From Armatimonadota bacterium (GTDB lineage Bacteria > Armatimonadota > JAAZEB01): DNA of 12,953 bases. Below the pieces are notes generated by a model. The model searched no databases, was not told where the DNA came from, and was given only the letters and a program-made list of their open reading frames with translations. Location: positions 1 to 12,953 of the forward strand of contig DUUU01000381.1 in assembly GCA_012841485.1 (NCBI GenBank), given 5' to 3'. Below are positions 12,780 to 12,953 of the stretch, in pieces. The position numbers and the translations under genes were made by a program. Numbering within the stretch: the stretch's first letter is position 1; each line of letters opens with the position of its first letter.

Positions 12780-12808
12780 ATTATAGCACACGCCGAATCC
12801 TTTTGCAA
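12780..12808 (-). promoter_or_regulatory. Sigma-70 promoter of the nusA-infB-truB operon
   Basis: On the minus strand TTGCAA (12808-12803), a 17-bp spacer and TATAAT (12785-12780): -35 4/6, -10 6/6. The start of transcription would be near 12773. Confidence 0.75.
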
Positions 12809-12843
12809 GCGCGGCCCGGCCAGGCCACAGGGCCTTTCGATTA

Positions 12844-12953
12844 TCATGGGTCAAAGCCGCAGACGAGGCGAACTGCCTCCTGTCGCCATGCGATGGACCG
12901 CATTGCTGCCGCGATGTTCTCGTAGCCCAGGAGCCGCAGTGCCCCTATGACCG
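12844..12953 (-). CDS. C-terminal fragment of an unidentified protein, possibly a transposase
   Basis: The last 35 codons of a frame that enters from the right edge: VIGALRLLGYENIAAAMRSI then AWRQEAVRLVCGFDP and a TGA stop. The LRLLGYxNIAAAxRxxAxxxxxA pattern resembles the tail of some DDE transposases (IS4/ISAs1-like), from memory only. It is clearly not the C-terminus of RimP, which would be expected next to nusA. The stop lies 35 bp before the nusA operon -35 box. With so little sequence, the family call is a weak guess, and even coding status is not certain. Confidence 0.4.
   Translation of the reverse strand, partial: VIGALRLLGYENIAAAMRSIAWRQEAVRLVCGFDP

Overview
The window is about 13 kb of GC-rich bacterial chromosome. 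A type IV pilin-like protein with the [19 protein letters not shown] leader and the following [19 protein letters not shown] stretch (a style common in Armatimonadota), plus a C-terminal H-X9-DG motif, points to Armatimonadota or a close relative; this is an inference from family style, not a database match. There are no tRNA, rRNA, CRISPR or intact mobile elements.

Layout, left to right. Positions 2-127 (+) hold a fragment of nadC that loses all similarity mid-gene. A prepilin-like gene (172-825, -) has a long leader carrying inverted repeats that could fold into an H-type pseudoknot, preceded by a three-codon reading frame. Divergently, a consensus sigma-70 promoter with a palindrome just after its -10 box drives a two-gene cassette: an ImuB-like, catalytically dead Y-family polymerase (1204-2409) and a DUF6504-type small protein (2413-2655). 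It faces an NAD-dependent sugar epimerase/dehydratase gene (2812-3855, -) with its own promoter. Divergent from that is a 330-residue protein (4058-5050, +) joining a receiver domain without its phospho-Asp, a DHp-like helix without its His, and a PilZ domain with intact c-di-GMP motifs. After a 205-bp cluster of stem-loops comes an exported protein of unknown function (5256-5993, -).

The right half (6256-12630, all -) is the classic transcription/translation operon nusA - ylxR/rnpM - infB - ylxP (DUF503) - rbfA - nrnA - truB, in conserved order. A promoter at 12780-12808 precedes a leader of about 140 nt that carries a terminator-like hairpin. Several gaps inside the operon hold strong stem-loops, and rbfA and nrnA overlap by ATGA. 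The gene rimP, usually directly upstream of nusA, is not there; the right edge instead carries the last 35 codons of another protein, possibly a transposase.

How they work together: the right half is housekeeping (elongation control, initiation, 30S maturation, small-RNA/pAp turnover, tRNA pseudouridine). The left half is accessory: surface or pilin protein, damage-inducible translesion accessory factors, and a sugar nucleotide enzyme beside a c-di-GMP receptor. The most promising unexplained items are the pilin leader structure, the operator of the imuB cassette, the pseudo-REC/pseudo-DHp/PilZ protein, and the nusA leader attenuator-like hairpin.
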